A stretch of 64,000 bases of DNA from Picocystis sp. L7 (GCA_020975725.1 QXJR01000003.1:248001-312000), one strand, 5' to 3'; counted from the stretch's first letter, positions 18,752-28,723 are shown. Notes: generated from the sequence alone by a model not told the origin. Numbers and translations: made by a program.

Positions 18752-20743
18752 TCCAGTCGTGAGGGATCGGAGGGATGGTCTACTCGGAGCTCGGTTCCAA
18801 GCGTGTCAATACCAATCGAGCCGGTATGCGAGAAACGAGGTTCCCACGTCCACGGATGCACTGTTTTGTCGGATCGAACGCAGTTTGCGCGTCTCGAATT
18901 CTCAACGGTACACGGGCGTAGCCTGTGCTGTTCTGACGACGGTTGTGGACAGCTTCTTCGCACCCTTCCAGTCCTCGCCAACGCCTTCCGCGGCTGCCCT
19001 TCGGACCCCCGCCTGGAACAATTCCACCACGTAGGCTTTCGCTGTTCTTCTCCCACCGTTGTCTGCTTGTTTCCTGTTCGATCCAAACGAAGAATGAGAT
19101 AACCTGTTGCTCCAGCGCCACAAAACCACCCACGCCCGAAGGGTCTGGGCATGGCGCACGATAGAACGTCTGAAAACCCTCTTGGGTTCGGCACGCTTGG
19201 AGGGGTGAGGTACGATCAACGACCCGCCCCAAAGAGGGATTTGAGACGGGGGAAAGGGGGAGGCGGCTGTTCCTCTTCGCCGATCGCAGGTATTTCCACC
19301 TCGTCCCCCGATCTTTCTTAGGCGTGGAAGGCCGCCCTTCCCATGGAACGTGGAGGAGGGCGCCGCCGGATGGATGACGTTGGTCCTTCGGTTTCGATTC
19401 CGGATGTCCTTTCGATCGGACCCTCCTGTCCCGACACGTGAAACCGTATCGAACGCCAAAGACGCCCTGGTCCGTTGGATGGCCCAGGTTCGCGCCTTTC
19501 GACCGTCCGATCGGGTTCCCCCCGCTCTCCGATTGGATGGGCGAGCCAGCCTGTCGGTCCAACGGTCTCGTAGGGAGACAGGGATGACCCGTACGGATGA
19601 CGTGGGCAACCCCAGGTCTCGCCCGGTCACTGACCGGAACGATCGGGTTCAATTTTTCGGGATCGAAAGGGAACGGCCATGGGTTGGTGCGATTGCCAAC
19701 GCACCACGTCCCCCAACCGACCGATCGACCTGTCCAACCTCGGACCCAACGAAGATGGCTCCACGCGCGATCCAATTCGAACACGTCCCTTGCTGGAGTT
19801 GTCCCTGGATCCAACTTTCGCGCTTCCATCTTCGCCAGAGAGAGTCGATTGGATCGACCATCGACCTGTCGCTTCCGATCCTTACCATCGCCAAAGTCTG
19901 CACCGTCTTCGCACGCGTCTTCGCGCCCGCGATGTCGGCCACTCACGTCCGTCCTTTCACGGCCGTTTCTTGAGCGCAGCACCCGTCGAAAGGTTCCTGA
20001 AACTTGCTGCGAGTCGGGAAGGGCTTCCTCCGAGCCCTTCCGCGAACGTCTCACCTTCTTCTCCGAGCCAGCACTCCGATGAAGAAAAGTTTCCAAGCAC
20101 ACGCCCAACTCGGTAGCAAGTGAATTGCGCCGAACGGTCCGAGCGGTTGGGAGAAAGCGACTCGTTTGGAAGGGGAGTGAACTTGTCACAGACCGTGCAG
20201 CCACCATCGGCATTCTTGGTCCGGGCCTCAAGGAAAGGTTCGATCACGCGAGACAGGGCATGCAATTCACGAAAGACGAGCCACCTCGTCATCAAAATTC
20301 GATGATGGCATACCTGGCCGACCACCCGCAGCAAACGACCACAAAAAACTGGAGGAAAGATTTATTCTTACAGGGTTTCGTCCCCGAGGAAGGAACAAAC
20401 AACATGCTTGCCGGACCACAACAGCATCTGTGAGTTGCACCTTGACATCCAGCCTTGCCGCAACTCTTGACCCTGGCTGGGCCGTGCAGTACCTCCGTGA
20501 CGACCTCAAGCGGATAGTTCTAGGATTGCATCTGATGACTGTCAACACACCAAGATTCATTCTGAACTTTCTACAGCACAGAATCCACAGCTCGTAACTT
20601 CGTAGAAATAAGAGGACACTATTCCTTGACGATTTTGAGGTCGGGTTCAAATCAAGACCCAAACATCCTCAATTTTTGCTAGAAGCGCCAATTCAACTCC
20701 GTGGGGTGATGCATGTGTTGCTGTTTCAAGACATGGACCGAGC
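18752..20743. other. Two-kilobase region without a recognisable gene
   Basis: Only Arg/Pro/Ser/Gly-rich open frames are present, the longest about 483 codons on the minus strand (18780-20231). Their composition matches unused frames of GC-rich DNA and none has a domain. An ATCGAAAGGG motif at 19662-19671, seen elsewhere in promoters of this window, hints at a promoter, possibly an extended regulatory region of the AP2 gene or of an unrecognised transcript. Confidence 0.5.
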
Positions 20744-21710
20744 TCACTCGGGGCTGTCCCCACCAGAAGACCGGCCGCCTCCTTCTTCTTGCTTTGCTGC
20801 TGGTTCTGTTCCCTCCGGCCTTGCTTCATCTTTTTCTTGGGCAAGTTCTGCCAGTCGCTGGAGGTTGTATTTGCCAAGCTCTTTGTATTCTTTTACCCAC
20901 CCCAGACAGCATGCATTCTTCATGACTTGGACGGTGATGGTGATGTCAGGATTGCTCAGATCCACGGAGTGGGGTGCAGGCACGTTTTTAGCGAGCGCCT
21001 CAATTACGGCCATGCGGTCCATTTTCTTGCTGGCTCGATGTTCGTAATCAATGGCGTACTTCAGGGGTTTGACCCCCTCTCCTTCGGGGAAGAAGTTGCT
21101 CACGTGGCTGCGAAACGCTTTCTCGATTTCTTCCAATGTGGCAAAGCAGGTAACCTCGATCGGCAGGAGGCGCATGGTGTGCCTTGTCTTGCTCTGTCCG
21201 GTCCGTTTGGCTTCGGCGACAATTTTGTGCACGAAATCCATGACGGATGGCGGGGCGTTGTCACGAAAGGACACAAACACTGCCCCTTGGATGCCGATGT
21301 CGTGCCACCAGAACTTCGCCTGAGTGGGGTTTTTCAGCTCGCCCACCTCGGCCTTGAGCATTTCGTCGACGGTGCGTTCCTTCGAACCGTCGTGTGTTGG
21401 TTTCTCTTGGACGTCCTTGGATCCTTCTCCTTCGGCGTACTCGTGTAGCACGTTGAGTATTTCCGACCTGCATTTCCCTTCCCATCCTCCTGGACACGTC
21501 ACAAGGCACCCTCGAGCTCCAAGCGGCACTTGTCCACCGCCACTGGGTTTTTGCTGCGTTTCGTTCCCGTCCGCCGCCTCGGGTCAGCCTTTGTCTTCGG
21601 TGCATCCTTCTCCTGTCTCCCTCGCTTCGCTTCCTTACGAAATACTTGGCTCTTTTGCTCTTCCTGGATCCCCTACCGTCTCCAGACGGTCTTTTCTCTC
21701 CGCCTGACAT
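20744..21710 (-). CDS. THUMPD1: THUMPD1/Tan1-type tRNA acetylation adaptor, one intron
   Basis: The spliced protein is about 293 aa. Tan1/THUMPD1 helps NAT10/Kre33 acetylate C12 of tRNA-Ser and tRNA-Leu. Exon 1 (21710-21639) encodes MSGGEKRPSGDGRGSRKSKRAKYF. An 85-nt intron, 21638-21554 (GTAAGG...CGCAG), joins phase 0 to exon 2 (21553-20744), beginning QKPSGGG and then LGARGCLVTCPGGWEGKC, the typical Tan1 start. The THUMP domain follows (RLLPIEVTCFATLEEIEKAF, KPLKYAIDYEHRASKKMDR, VDLSNPDITITVQVMKNACC). The basic KRAKYF motif matches the KRxKxxY N-terminus of the family. The tail is Gly/Glu-rich. It is divergent from Psb27 with a 230-bp spacer. Confidence 0.88.
21554..21638 (-). other. Intron of THUMPD1 (85 nt)
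   Basis: The donor is GTAAGG and the acceptor CGCAG. It removes a stretch that puts exon 2 out of frame and contains an in-frame stop upstream of exon 2. Confidence 0.75.
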
Positions 21711-21940
21711 CCTCGCCGAGTGCAAAACGCAAGTCGATGCGAGCTTCCTGTCGGTCGAATCGGTCGTCCAGGTCGACCACCACCTCGTCCCCCCCCCCCT
21801 TTGGGAGTTTATTCTCGCCCAGGGGGATCGGACCTTCCCTCCCCCTTCGCGGGAGGCTGGAAGTGGGGAAAGGTCCGTGTGGGGAGAGGCAGGTGGATGG
21901 GGTTAACAAGGACGTAAACACGAGGCGGAGGCAGAGGTCG

Positions 21941-22516
21941 ATGGACGTGCGAACGGCGGCGTTCGGCGCCGAAAAGGCGCAGGCGAGACCTTCCAAGGAT
22001 GGGAGGAGATGCGTTGGAAGGGGTGGAAAGGGACAGGAACAAGCACGACCGGGAAGGAGGGTGGCGCTGGCGGGATGGGCCGTCGCGACGACCTGGACGC
22101 GACACCGAGGAACACGAGCCGAAGAACTAGGACAAGCAGGAGCCGTCCGCGTGCCGAAAGGATACAAAAAAGACACGCTGAAGCTGGTGGAAACGCTACG
22201 TGAGAGCATCGTGCTGGAAGCCGACGGAGGCCTGGAGCGGGAGGTTCGAAAGAAGGCCGAACCCGTGCAAGGCTTGGTCCGGGAGTTCCTCACCTCGTGG
22301 TCGGACGACAAGGCGGTGCTGTCGGACGCGTCCTATCAGGAGGTCTCTTCCGCCTTGGAGACGTTGGGACGTTTCTACCGCGCTCGTGGATCTCGCACGC
22401 CGTTGGATCGCACCACGCGACACGAGGTGCTGGCGAAGCTCTCCTCGGCCGAGGAGTCCTTGTCTCGCCTGGAAGAAGCTCCTGCGTCTGGGTTGGGAAA
22501 CCTGTTTCCATTCTGA
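21941..22516 (+). CDS. psb27: Photosystem II assembly protein Psb27, plastid-lumen precursor
   Basis: This precursor is about 191 aa. Residues about 65-185 form the Psb27 four-helix domain: a GYKKDTLKLVETLRESI start, REFLTSWSDDKAVLSDASY, VSSALETLGRFYRARG and HEVLAKLSSAEESLSRLEEA. Psb27 binds CP43 on the lumen side and assists assembly or repair of the Mn cluster of photosystem II. The N-terminus from ATG 21941 is basic and ends in a twin-Arg hydrophobic stretch (GRRVALAGWAVATTW), consistent with a bipartite thylakoid signal, although cleavage is unclear. The upstream frame is open but has low-complexity content, so the ATG at 21941 is chosen. It is in tandem with EXECUTER. Confidence 0.8.
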   Translation: MDVRTAAFGAEKAQARPSKDGRRCVGRGGKGQEQARPGRRVALAGWAVATTWTRHRGTRAEELGQAGAVRVPKGYKKDTLKLVETLRESIVLEADGGLEREVRKKAEPVQGLVREFLTSWSDDKAVLSDASYQEVSSALETLGRFYRARGSRTPLDRTTRHEVLAKLSSAEESLSRLEEAPASGLGNLFPF

Positions 22517-22886
22517 TCCTTCCTGTTCGTACACCGTCTCTTTCCCTCATCCATTTCGCCTCTGGAAAGGCAAAGAGCCTTCCTTTTTCGTCCCCTCCCA
22601 CACGAGCGAATGGGAAAGTCCCACGAGAGCACACGTGTCGGATGAGACCCACCCACTTGCTCCAGGGGCGGAAGCATCTCCCTCCCCTCGGTCGAACGGT
22701 CGTCCCCCCGGGGATCCGGATCTGGGAGGGGATCGACCGCGTCCCGTCGAGGAGGGTGCCATCGAGGACAGGGATTCCTCTGCGGGACAGGGTCGATGGA
22801 GGCCTCGAAACGAGGGGCTGGCGGCGGATCAGGCAGGGTCCATTCCGAGCGAGCGCAGCACGCGCAGCACGCGCTTGTGGGAAAGA
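22517..22886 (+). promoter_or_regulatory. Spacer/promoter between Psb27 and EXECUTER
   Basis: This is 370 bp of GC-rich sequence. The EXECUTER frame is open through it, but the encoded Arg/Pro-rich sequence has no resemblance to EXECUTER, so it is read as 3' UTR plus promoter. Confidence 0.4.
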
Positions 22887-24698
22887 ATGGCGCATGCGCG
22901 CGTCTTGGGGGGTCCCTCGTCGGGTTTCGGGACCGCCAAAAGGCAGTGCAAGCCTCGAAAGGGACGGACGAAGGCGTCGGAGGACGGACGGTGCGCTTCG
23001 GCAGACAACGGACGTGTGGTCCTTCCCTTCGCACTGCCGTTCAAGAACACGGCCAAAGGCGCAGCTGGGACGCGTGGGGACGCCAACGGGACGCCGAAGA
23101 ACGAGACGCAACAGGAAAAACGAGAGAGGAGATGGAAAGCCTGGGAACAATGGTTCGACCAAGTCCTCGAAGAGGAAAACCGTCTCCATGGACTGCAAGA
23201 AGAAGTCGACGCGGCCGTGGAAGAAGAGAATTACGCACTTGCAGCCAAGATTCAAGAGGAAATCCAAGCCATCAAAGGGAAGGATCCGGTCGGGCAGATC
23301 CTGGAAGACATGAAGAACGCGCTTCAACAAGAAAGGTATGAAGAGGCGGCCAGGCTCCGAGATCACGCCTGTCTAGGACTCCTCGGCTGGTGGGTTGGCA
23401 AAAGCGGCAACGACGATCCCCAAGGGCTGCTGCTAAAAATCTCGGCCGAGTATGGCAGGCTGGTGGGTAGTGCATACACCGGGAAGGATCTTTCAGAAAT
23501 ACAGGAAGCAAAGGACTCGGGGGTGACTTTCATGGAAGAGCCCAGCCAACCCGTCCTGGAGATTTTTATCAAGAAGGATTCCCGTACACGCACAGGTTTT
23601 GCAACACAAGTGGTGGGTCTTGTATCGGATGGAAAAGTGGAGGAAGAGGACGATGAGGAAGAAGAGGAAGAGTGGGTTTTCACAGGCACAGGAGGCGAGA
23701 TGACGGGAACGTTCATGCAAGGAAACCATAAGAGTGTGTACAATGTGAAACTGGACCTTTCTTCAGAAGACGCGGTGGAAGCTTCCGATTTCGACCTGGA
23801 TGCCCTTGATCTGGAGCAAGCACTTTCCCCTGTCAGTGCTTTTACAACGCAAAGGAAACCTGCGAGCCTGTCGCAACCAGGAAGGGATGAGTTTAGACTC
23901 TGTATCGAAGGCGTCCCAGAAAAACAGTCGGGTTTGTTAGGAATCCAAGAGACGTTTGAGTTCCCAACAGCAAAGGAGATTCACAGGGCTTCGGCCCAAT
24001 TCACTGTGGAGAAAGAGAAGGCAGCAGAAAAGCCTTCATTGTCCACCTCGAAGGATGCCAAGCAGTGGGCTTGGGTTGCGGAGCAGATTCGAAAGCTGAG
24101 CGAGCAAGCAGACAACAGGGGAGAAAACGATTTGGCTGAAGCACTTCAAGATGTTGCTGACAAGATGCTATCGGAGGGACTTCCAGAGAGCAGCCAGGTG
24201 AAAGACTTTTCGAACTTTTCCTTTTCTCCTGAACTTGGCTCTAGGACCATGTTTCGCCGGCTGAATACAAGTTACCCAAGCACCGACCCGTTCAGTGGTC
24301 TTTACGTGGGCACATATGGACCCCACGGCCCTGAAGTGGTGCAGATTCGAAGAGGGAAGTGCCAGGAGCGCGGGGATGAGTGTATCTTTGCAACGAAATT
24401 GACTGGGGACACCAATATCCCTTCTGGTAGCCTGACGTTTAAGGCAAGGATTGATCGGAACCTTAGGCTTGATCATCACGGGATTTACCCAGAAGAGCTA
24501 GGTATCGTTGCACGTTACAAGGGAGAGGGCAGGGTTGCACGATCTGGTCACACGGATCCGCGGTGGGTGGAAGGAGAGCTTCTTCTCTTGGATGGGAAGG
24601 GGGGGCCACTGACTGGCGATGCGGAATTGGGATTTGTGTGGTCTGTTCCAGGTGAACGCAAGTTCTTGATCCTGTTCAATCGTCTACATTTGGATTAA
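22887..24698 (+). CDS. EXECUTER-like plastid singlet-oxygen response protein
   Basis: This encodes about 603 aa (Arabidopsis EX1 is about 680). EXECUTER1/2 sit near grana margins and relay singlet-oxygen damage to the nucleus. A probable transit peptide covers the first 50-70 residues (basic, ending near VLPFALPFKNT). A UVR-type helical hairpin pair at about 95-165 reads EEVDAAVEEENYALAAKIQEE and ALQQERYEEAARLRDHA. An acidic stretch (EEEDDEEEEEEW) follows. The DUF3506 C-terminal domain (about 455-603) holds FSGLYVGTYGPHGPEVVQIR, ATKLTGDTNIPSGSLTFKA, GIYPEELGIVARYKGEGR, DPRWVEGELLLLDGKGG and LGFVWSVPGERKFLILFNRL. Gene order with Psb27 puts two photosystem-II upkeep genes side by side. The start at 22887 is the first ATG giving a leader-like N-terminus. 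Confidence 0.85.
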   Translation: MAHARVLGGPSSGFGTAKRQCKPRKGRTKASEDGRCASADNGRVVLPFALPFKNTAKGAAGTRGDANGTPKNETQQEKRERRWKAWEQWFDQVLEEENRLHGLQEEVDAAVEEENYALAAKIQEEIQAIKGKDPVGQILEDMKNALQQERYEEAARLRDHACLGLLGWWVGKSGNDDPQGLLLKISAEYGRLVGSAYTGKDLSEIQEAKDSGVTFMEEPSQPVLEIFIKKDSRTRTGFATQVVGLVSDGKVEEEDDEEEEEEWVFTGTGGEMTGTFMQGNHKSVYNVKLDLSSEDAVEASDFDLDALDLEQALSPVSAFTTQRKPASLSQPGRDEFRLCIEGVPEKQSGLLGIQETFEFPTAKEIHRASAQFTVEKEKAAEKPSLSTSKDAKQWAWVAEQIRKLSEQADNRGENDLAEALQDVADKMLSEGLPESSQVKDFSNFSFSPELGSRTMFRRLNTSYPSTDPFSGLYVGTYGPHGPEVVQIRRGKCQERGDECIFATKLTGDTNIPSGSLTFKARIDRNLRLDHHGIYPEELGIVARYKGEGRVARSGHTDPRWVEGELLLLDGKGGPLTGDAELGFVWSVPGERKFLILFNRLHLD

Positions 24699-24857
24699 TT
24701 CGCAGAAAAACGAGTCTCGATGCACATTTTGAAGTCTTTTTTGTAAATTGTTCCCGTGCACAGTGACTTTCTGGGCACCATGCCCTTATTCAGGCTGAGA
24801 TGTGGACATCTTGGCGTGCCCCTTTCTCCCATGGCCGCCTGGTGCCGTCTTTTTCAT

Positions 24858-25658
24858 CTACTTGGCATTTGGGTGCGAAGAGATGTACTGGATGGCATCC
24901 GTGCAGGTCAAGATTTTGTCTGCATCGTTGTCTGGAATCTCCAGCCCGAACTCTTCCTCGAACGCCATCACCACCTCCACAGTGTCCAAGCTGTCAAGGC
25001 CCAAATCGTTGACAAAATGGGAGCTTTCGTTCACCTGCGAGGTGCAAACAAAGCAAGAAGGTCAGTACAATATCTATCGTAGGTTTGGATCAACGAACGA
25101 CACCCATCGACTCGTGGTATGGATCGAGTGCTTTCCGCTCGACGTAGGGTTTCGCTGGAACCGCCCACCGTACGGTCGGCAGCAAAGTGGACGAATCCGA
25201 CCAAACTCGGCTGCGTTCGTCGCAGCATCGATCCTCCCAGTTCCCTCTCGATCCGTCCCTTCGTCTACGCCCTTGTTTCACGGCGTGCGCGCGAAGCTTT
25301 CCGTTCTCCGGCAAGCGAACGCACGCGTGATTGGACAGGACGTGGAAACGACCGCTCTTGTCCGAGGTAAGGCCGGTGCTCTTGGAAGGCAATTCGCGGC
25401 AGCGCATTTCTCGTGGTTTTCTGTTCCGTGGTTCCCTCTCCTCGCGTTTCGTACACGCACCTTGGACGGATCGACCTTCTGGAAGTTCTTCACGACGCCG
25501 AGGACACGTTCAGCGACCTGTTGCTTGTCGAGGAACGAGCCGCCTGCTTCGGCCGCGAAGCCGCGTTCGGCTGCGAAGCTCCACGCCGGTGCCGCCTGAA
25601 GTTTCACGTGAGCGAGCACGGACGCTCGGAGGGTGGCAAATGCACGCGCCATCGCCAT
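24858..25658 (-). CDS. Mitochondrial acyl carrier protein, one 426-nt intron
   Basis: The spliced protein is 124 aa. Exon 1 is 25658-25461; intron 25460-25035 (GTGCGT...CGCAG, phase 0); exon 2 is 25034-24858. Exon 1 encodes a mitochondrial presequence ([20 protein letters not shown]) and the first helix ([20 protein letters not shown]). Exon 2 encodes the carrier motif [20 protein letters not shown], with Ser as the 4'-phosphopantetheine site, then [13 protein letters not shown]. The [10 protein letters not shown] style is mitochondrial rather than plastid ACP. Mitochondrial ACP feeds lipoate synthesis, is a complex I subunit and binds LYR proteins such as ISD11. It is divergent from the sulfotransferase gene, with an ATCGAAAGGG motif at 25763-25772 in the shared promoter. 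Confidence 0.93.
25035..25460 (-). other. Intron of mitochondrial ACP (426 nt)
   Basis: The donor is GTGCGT and the acceptor CTCGCAG, phase 0. It is the longest intron placed in the window; reading across it restores the continuous ACP fold. Confidence 0.85.
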
Positions 25659-25924
25659 CGCGGTCCGGTTCGTGCGCTGCGCGACGTGGTCGTTGCACGT
25701 GAACGTGCTCTGGTCCACTTCGATCGGAAGGCATGGGCCATTCCCACCCGTCCATCTCCCGGATCGAAAGGGAGTGGATGTCGGGACAGACCCGGAGGGC
25801 ACGTCCCATCGATTGGAAGCCTCCTTCGGGTCTGATCAGGGGGGGAAGGGACAGGCTGGGGCGACCCTGGTGTCCTGGAATCGAGAATCCAACCCTCCGT
25901 CCTCCCAAAAGGTGGGCGTGAAAC

Positions 25925-27607
25925 ATGGCGCCACGGAGATGGATGGCAGTGACGCTGCTTCTGACACTCGCCGCCGTCGGAAGGATACAAGGGGAGAAGT
26001 CGTGCCAGTCCTACGTGAGCGATTGGATCCAAGGACAGAAGAAGGAGGATGCAGGGAGGAAGCAGAACATCGAGAAAATGCTGTTCTTCCTGCATGTGCC
26101 AAGGACAGCGGGCCGGTCCTTCCGAAAATGCTTCTTGGGCAAAGCGTTCCCACCGTCGAAGAGGTGCGAGAACTCCTACCAAGAAGTCTCCATCAACCGG
26201 ACCGATCCCAAGTGTCACCTGCTGTCGAGCCACGACGACTTCAGCCTCTTGCAGAGACTGCCACACGAAACAGCGCTGTTGACACAGTTGCGCAATCCCA
26301 TACAGAGAGTGCTCAGCGCGTATGGATTTACCTTGGAAGTAGCCTCTCGAGCACTTCTGCGCTCGAAACTCCAAAAAGTTGGCAGTGTACCCAAAGGCTC
26401 TTTCATGGAAAAACTGGGACGGGTCCAGACCGATCGTGTATGGCCATGGAGCGTACTGCTGCCTTGGATGAGGGAGACGTTGTGGACCAGAACGAATGGA
26501 CCAGGAACTGAAATGGAAGAGGGTAGGTCAGTGAAGGAAAGAACCAGCCAAAATTTCACTGTGAGCCTTGAGGAGTTCCTCGATCACGACCTCGTCCATT
26601 CCTCCATCCACAACAACATGATGTTCCAGATACTGGGAATCACACCGTACTCCACGCTTCCTAATGCCGGTCTGCTCCGTGAATGCGTTGCAAAAGATCC
26701 TGTAGCAGGTCAAATGATGTACAATCTTGCAGAGGAGCGGCTTCGGAAGCAATTCATATTGAGCATCACCGAGAATTTACGCGAGTCAGCAGAGCTCATT
26801 GCATTCAAGCTTGGAAGAAGCCTCAAGGGACGGGCATGGAAAGCAGGATTGGGAGGACGTAAATCTTCACACTCTGCTCATGAGCATGACAAACTGAGTG
26901 GCAAGAGTGAGGAGATTCAACAAGCTATTCAGCAGGGCAGACAAGTGGGCAAGCTGGTCGATCAGCTGCTCCAAGCTCAAGCGAAGAACGAGCCAGCAGC
27001 TCATGAGCAATTGCTCCAATTGGGAGCGCGAATGGAGAAGGAAAGGCACAGTGTGGCTGAAATAAACAGGCACCTTACAGACAGTGTGAAGCTGCTGGCT
27101 GGCACCGTCGACAAACTGAAGAAGAAGAAGGATGTTCCCATTGACGAACTGGGCTTGAGAGATCCGCTGATGTTGGAGCGAAGAAGCTTTGGGCGATCTT
27201 TCCTAGATTGCATGGACTACCAACGCAACAAAGCAGTGGACGTCTCTACCAAACTGTTCGAAAAGTTGCAAAAGAAGTATGGCCCAGCCTTGGCTGAGAA
27301 GCTTCGGCTCTCTACCACCGCGAGAGCAAACATCCAGTTGAGTACTTTGGAACACATCAAAACGCTCAATTCATGGGACATGCGCTTGTATGACGTAGCC
27401 AAGAAGTTGTTCGGTGAACAAGTCCAAAGGGCAAAGGAAAGTCCTCTGTACGAAGTGCTACCGGACATCAGTTCGACGAGCTCCAACTCTCTGGCGGGTT
27501 GGAAGCCAAGTCAGGTCAGGAGGAGCCGTGTGCCACCGCGATCAACGGGGAGGCGCTTACGTAGGACTCAGCAACATGGACGGAAGGAACCGCGACCGGC
27601 AGAATAA
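25925..27607 (+). CDS. Golgi-type sulfotransferase (heparan 2-O/6-O sulfotransferase-like fold)
   Basis: This 560-aa protein has an N-terminal signal or anchor (MAVTLLLTLAAVGRIQG). The PAPS 5'-phosphosulfate loop is FLHVPRTAGRSF (residues 55-66) and the 3'-phosphate motif is LRNPIQRVLSAYGF (122-135), the pair typical of membrane sulfotransferases acting on sugars. After about residue 310 the protein turns helical and charged (EEIQQAIQQGRQVGKLVDQL, a coiled coil), then ends in a C-terminal region with a second conserved-looking helical block and a basic tail. In a red alga the natural substrates would be sulfated galactans, but this is inference. The TAA stop is part of an AATAAAGG that may also serve as poly(A) signal. 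It is intronless. Confidence 0.78.
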   Translation: MAPRRWMAVTLLLTLAAVGRIQGEKSCQSYVSDWIQGQKKEDAGRKQNIEKMLFFLHVPRTAGRSFRKCFLGKAFPPSKRCENSYQEVSINRTDPKCHLLSSHDDFSLLQRLPHETALLTQLRNPIQRVLSAYGFTLEVASRALLRSKLQKVGSVPKGSFMEKLGRVQTDRVWPWSVLLPWMRETLWTRTNGPGTEMEEGRSVKERTSQNFTVSLEEFLDHDLVHSSIHNNMMFQILGITPYSTLPNAGLLRECVAKDPVAGQMMYNLAEERLRKQFILSITENLRESAELIAFKLGRSLKGRAWKAGLGGRKSSHSAHEHDKLSGKSEEIQQAIQQGRQVGKLVDQLLQAQAKNEPAAHEQLLQLGARMEKERHSVAEINRHLTDSVKLLAGTVDKLKKKKDVPIDELGLRDPLMLERRSFGRSFLDCMDYQRNKAVDVSTKLFEKLQKKYGPALAEKLRLSTTARANIQLSTLEHIKTLNSWDMRLYDVAKKLFGEQVQRAKESPLYEVLPDISSTSSNSLAGWKPSQVRRSRVPPRSTGRRLRRTQQHGRKEPRPAE

Positions 27608-27949
27608 AGGACCATTGTTTGTTCTCTCGATCCATCCACTCTCGATGATGTCCTCCTAGCGCATGGGAAGAAGCTTCAAACCGTCGATCCTATCCTTCCG
27701 TCTTGTGCCATTTTCCAGCAGCACACCTTCCCACTTGTAGTACAAGCACCTCTTCCTGTCGTCCTGTTCACACCCCGGTCTCCATACTTGCTCTTGTACA
27801 ACACCAGGTCGGAAAGGTGTTGTATAGAGCCCAGTTGTGTCGGCTTCCTTGGCCATACTCCGACCCCATTCCACCTCTATCTTTTCGCATTCGTGGATCT
27901 ACGGCGCGTGTTGGAGCAACCGCCGAAGCAACAGAACGCTGCAGGTATC
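27608..27949 (+). promoter_or_regulatory. Spacer/promoter between sulfotransferase and RTRAF
   Basis: This 342-bp spacer lies between same-strand genes. The RTRAF frame is open upstream but has no ATG before 27950. No repeats or RNA genes were seen. Confidence 0.35.
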
Positions 27950-28723
27950 ATGTCGACCCTGCGACACTTCCTGGCCGCTGTGAAGTACCCACACATCGAG
28001 TCCTTCCGTTTCGAAGACGTGCGATCGGTGCAGGCGCTGGTGCTCTGGCTGGAAAACTACAAAATACGTGCACTTGAAGTCGAAGAGCGACGCGGTCTGA
28101 AGCAAGTGAACGATGTGGAGGTCTGGAGGAATGCCTTCGACGAGTATTTGGCCGTGCAAGACTGTCCAGTGAAGGAAGGGAGCAAAAACTTGCACGAGTC
28201 CGTGAGATGGCTTGTGGATCAAGCCATCCTGTTGGAGTACAAGGACAGCCGCGAAGAGCTACGCAACGTTCGACCACCGGAGTTGCAACGACAAGACTGG
28301 GCTGGCACTTCGGAAGGAACGTACCAGGACGTGTCCTCTGACGCGTTCAAGCTTGCGGTTTCGAAGCTCGCACAGGCGCTGGGGATCGTGGACGAGGAGA
28401 GAGACCTGGGACAAATTCTGCATGAGGCGAACGAAAAGCTCTCCAACTTGCAAAGCCCTGCCTTTCAGCTAGCAGCCAAGGAACATGCGCGGCTGCACAG
28501 CTGCATTGCTGACACGTCGGTTTCTGCTGAAGAAATGGAAAGATTGCCTCTTGGTTTTGACTCGGGAGATCCCGTTCTGGATTATGCAGCGACCGTCTTG
28601 CGCCTACTCTACGTGCAAGATCTGCGTGTGCTGCAGACCTTCATTGATGAGACGATCGTGCAGGTGCAAGAGTGGACAGCTAATCCAAAGACGGATGCGA
28701 AGCTGGGTAAAGTAGGTCGGTAG
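27950..28723 (+). CDS. RTRAF: RTRAF (hCLE/C14orf166) homologue, RNA/tRNA-ligase complex factor
   Basis: This 257-aa protein is near the 244 aa of the human protein. It is alignable end to end: FRFEDVRSVQALVLWLENYKIR, YKDSREELRNV, FKLAVSKLAQALGI, LPLGFDSGDPVLDYAATVLRLL and the hallmark C-terminus NPKTDAKLGKVGR. In animals RTRAF belongs to the tRNA ligase complex (RTCB, DDX1) and shuttles with RNA polymerase II transcripts. The ATG at 27950 (MSTLRHFLAAVKY) starts at the family start. AATAAAGG at 28742-28749 is the likely poly(A) signal. It converges on HisD 74 bp away. Confidence 0.92.
   Translation: MSTLRHFLAAVKYPHIESFRFEDVRSVQALVLWLENYKIRALEVEERRGLKQVNDVEVWRNAFDEYLAVQDCPVKEGSKNLHESVRWLVDQAILLEYKDSREELRNVRPPELQRQDWAGTSEGTYQDVSSDAFKLAVSKLAQALGIVDEERDLGQILHEANEKLSNLQSPAFQLAAKEHARLHSCIADTSVSAEEMERLPLGFDSGDPVLDYAATVLRLLYVQDLRVLQTFIDETIVQVQEWTANPKTDAKLGKVGR

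Noticed and set aside
18780-20231. 483-codon minus-strand open frame
   Set aside because: Arg/Pro/Gly/Ser-rich composition typical of unused frames in GC-rich DNA, with no domain; kept only as part of the empty region.
22290-23366. 358-codon minus-strand frame opposite Psb27/EXECUTER
   Set aside because: Antisense shadow of confidently identified genes.
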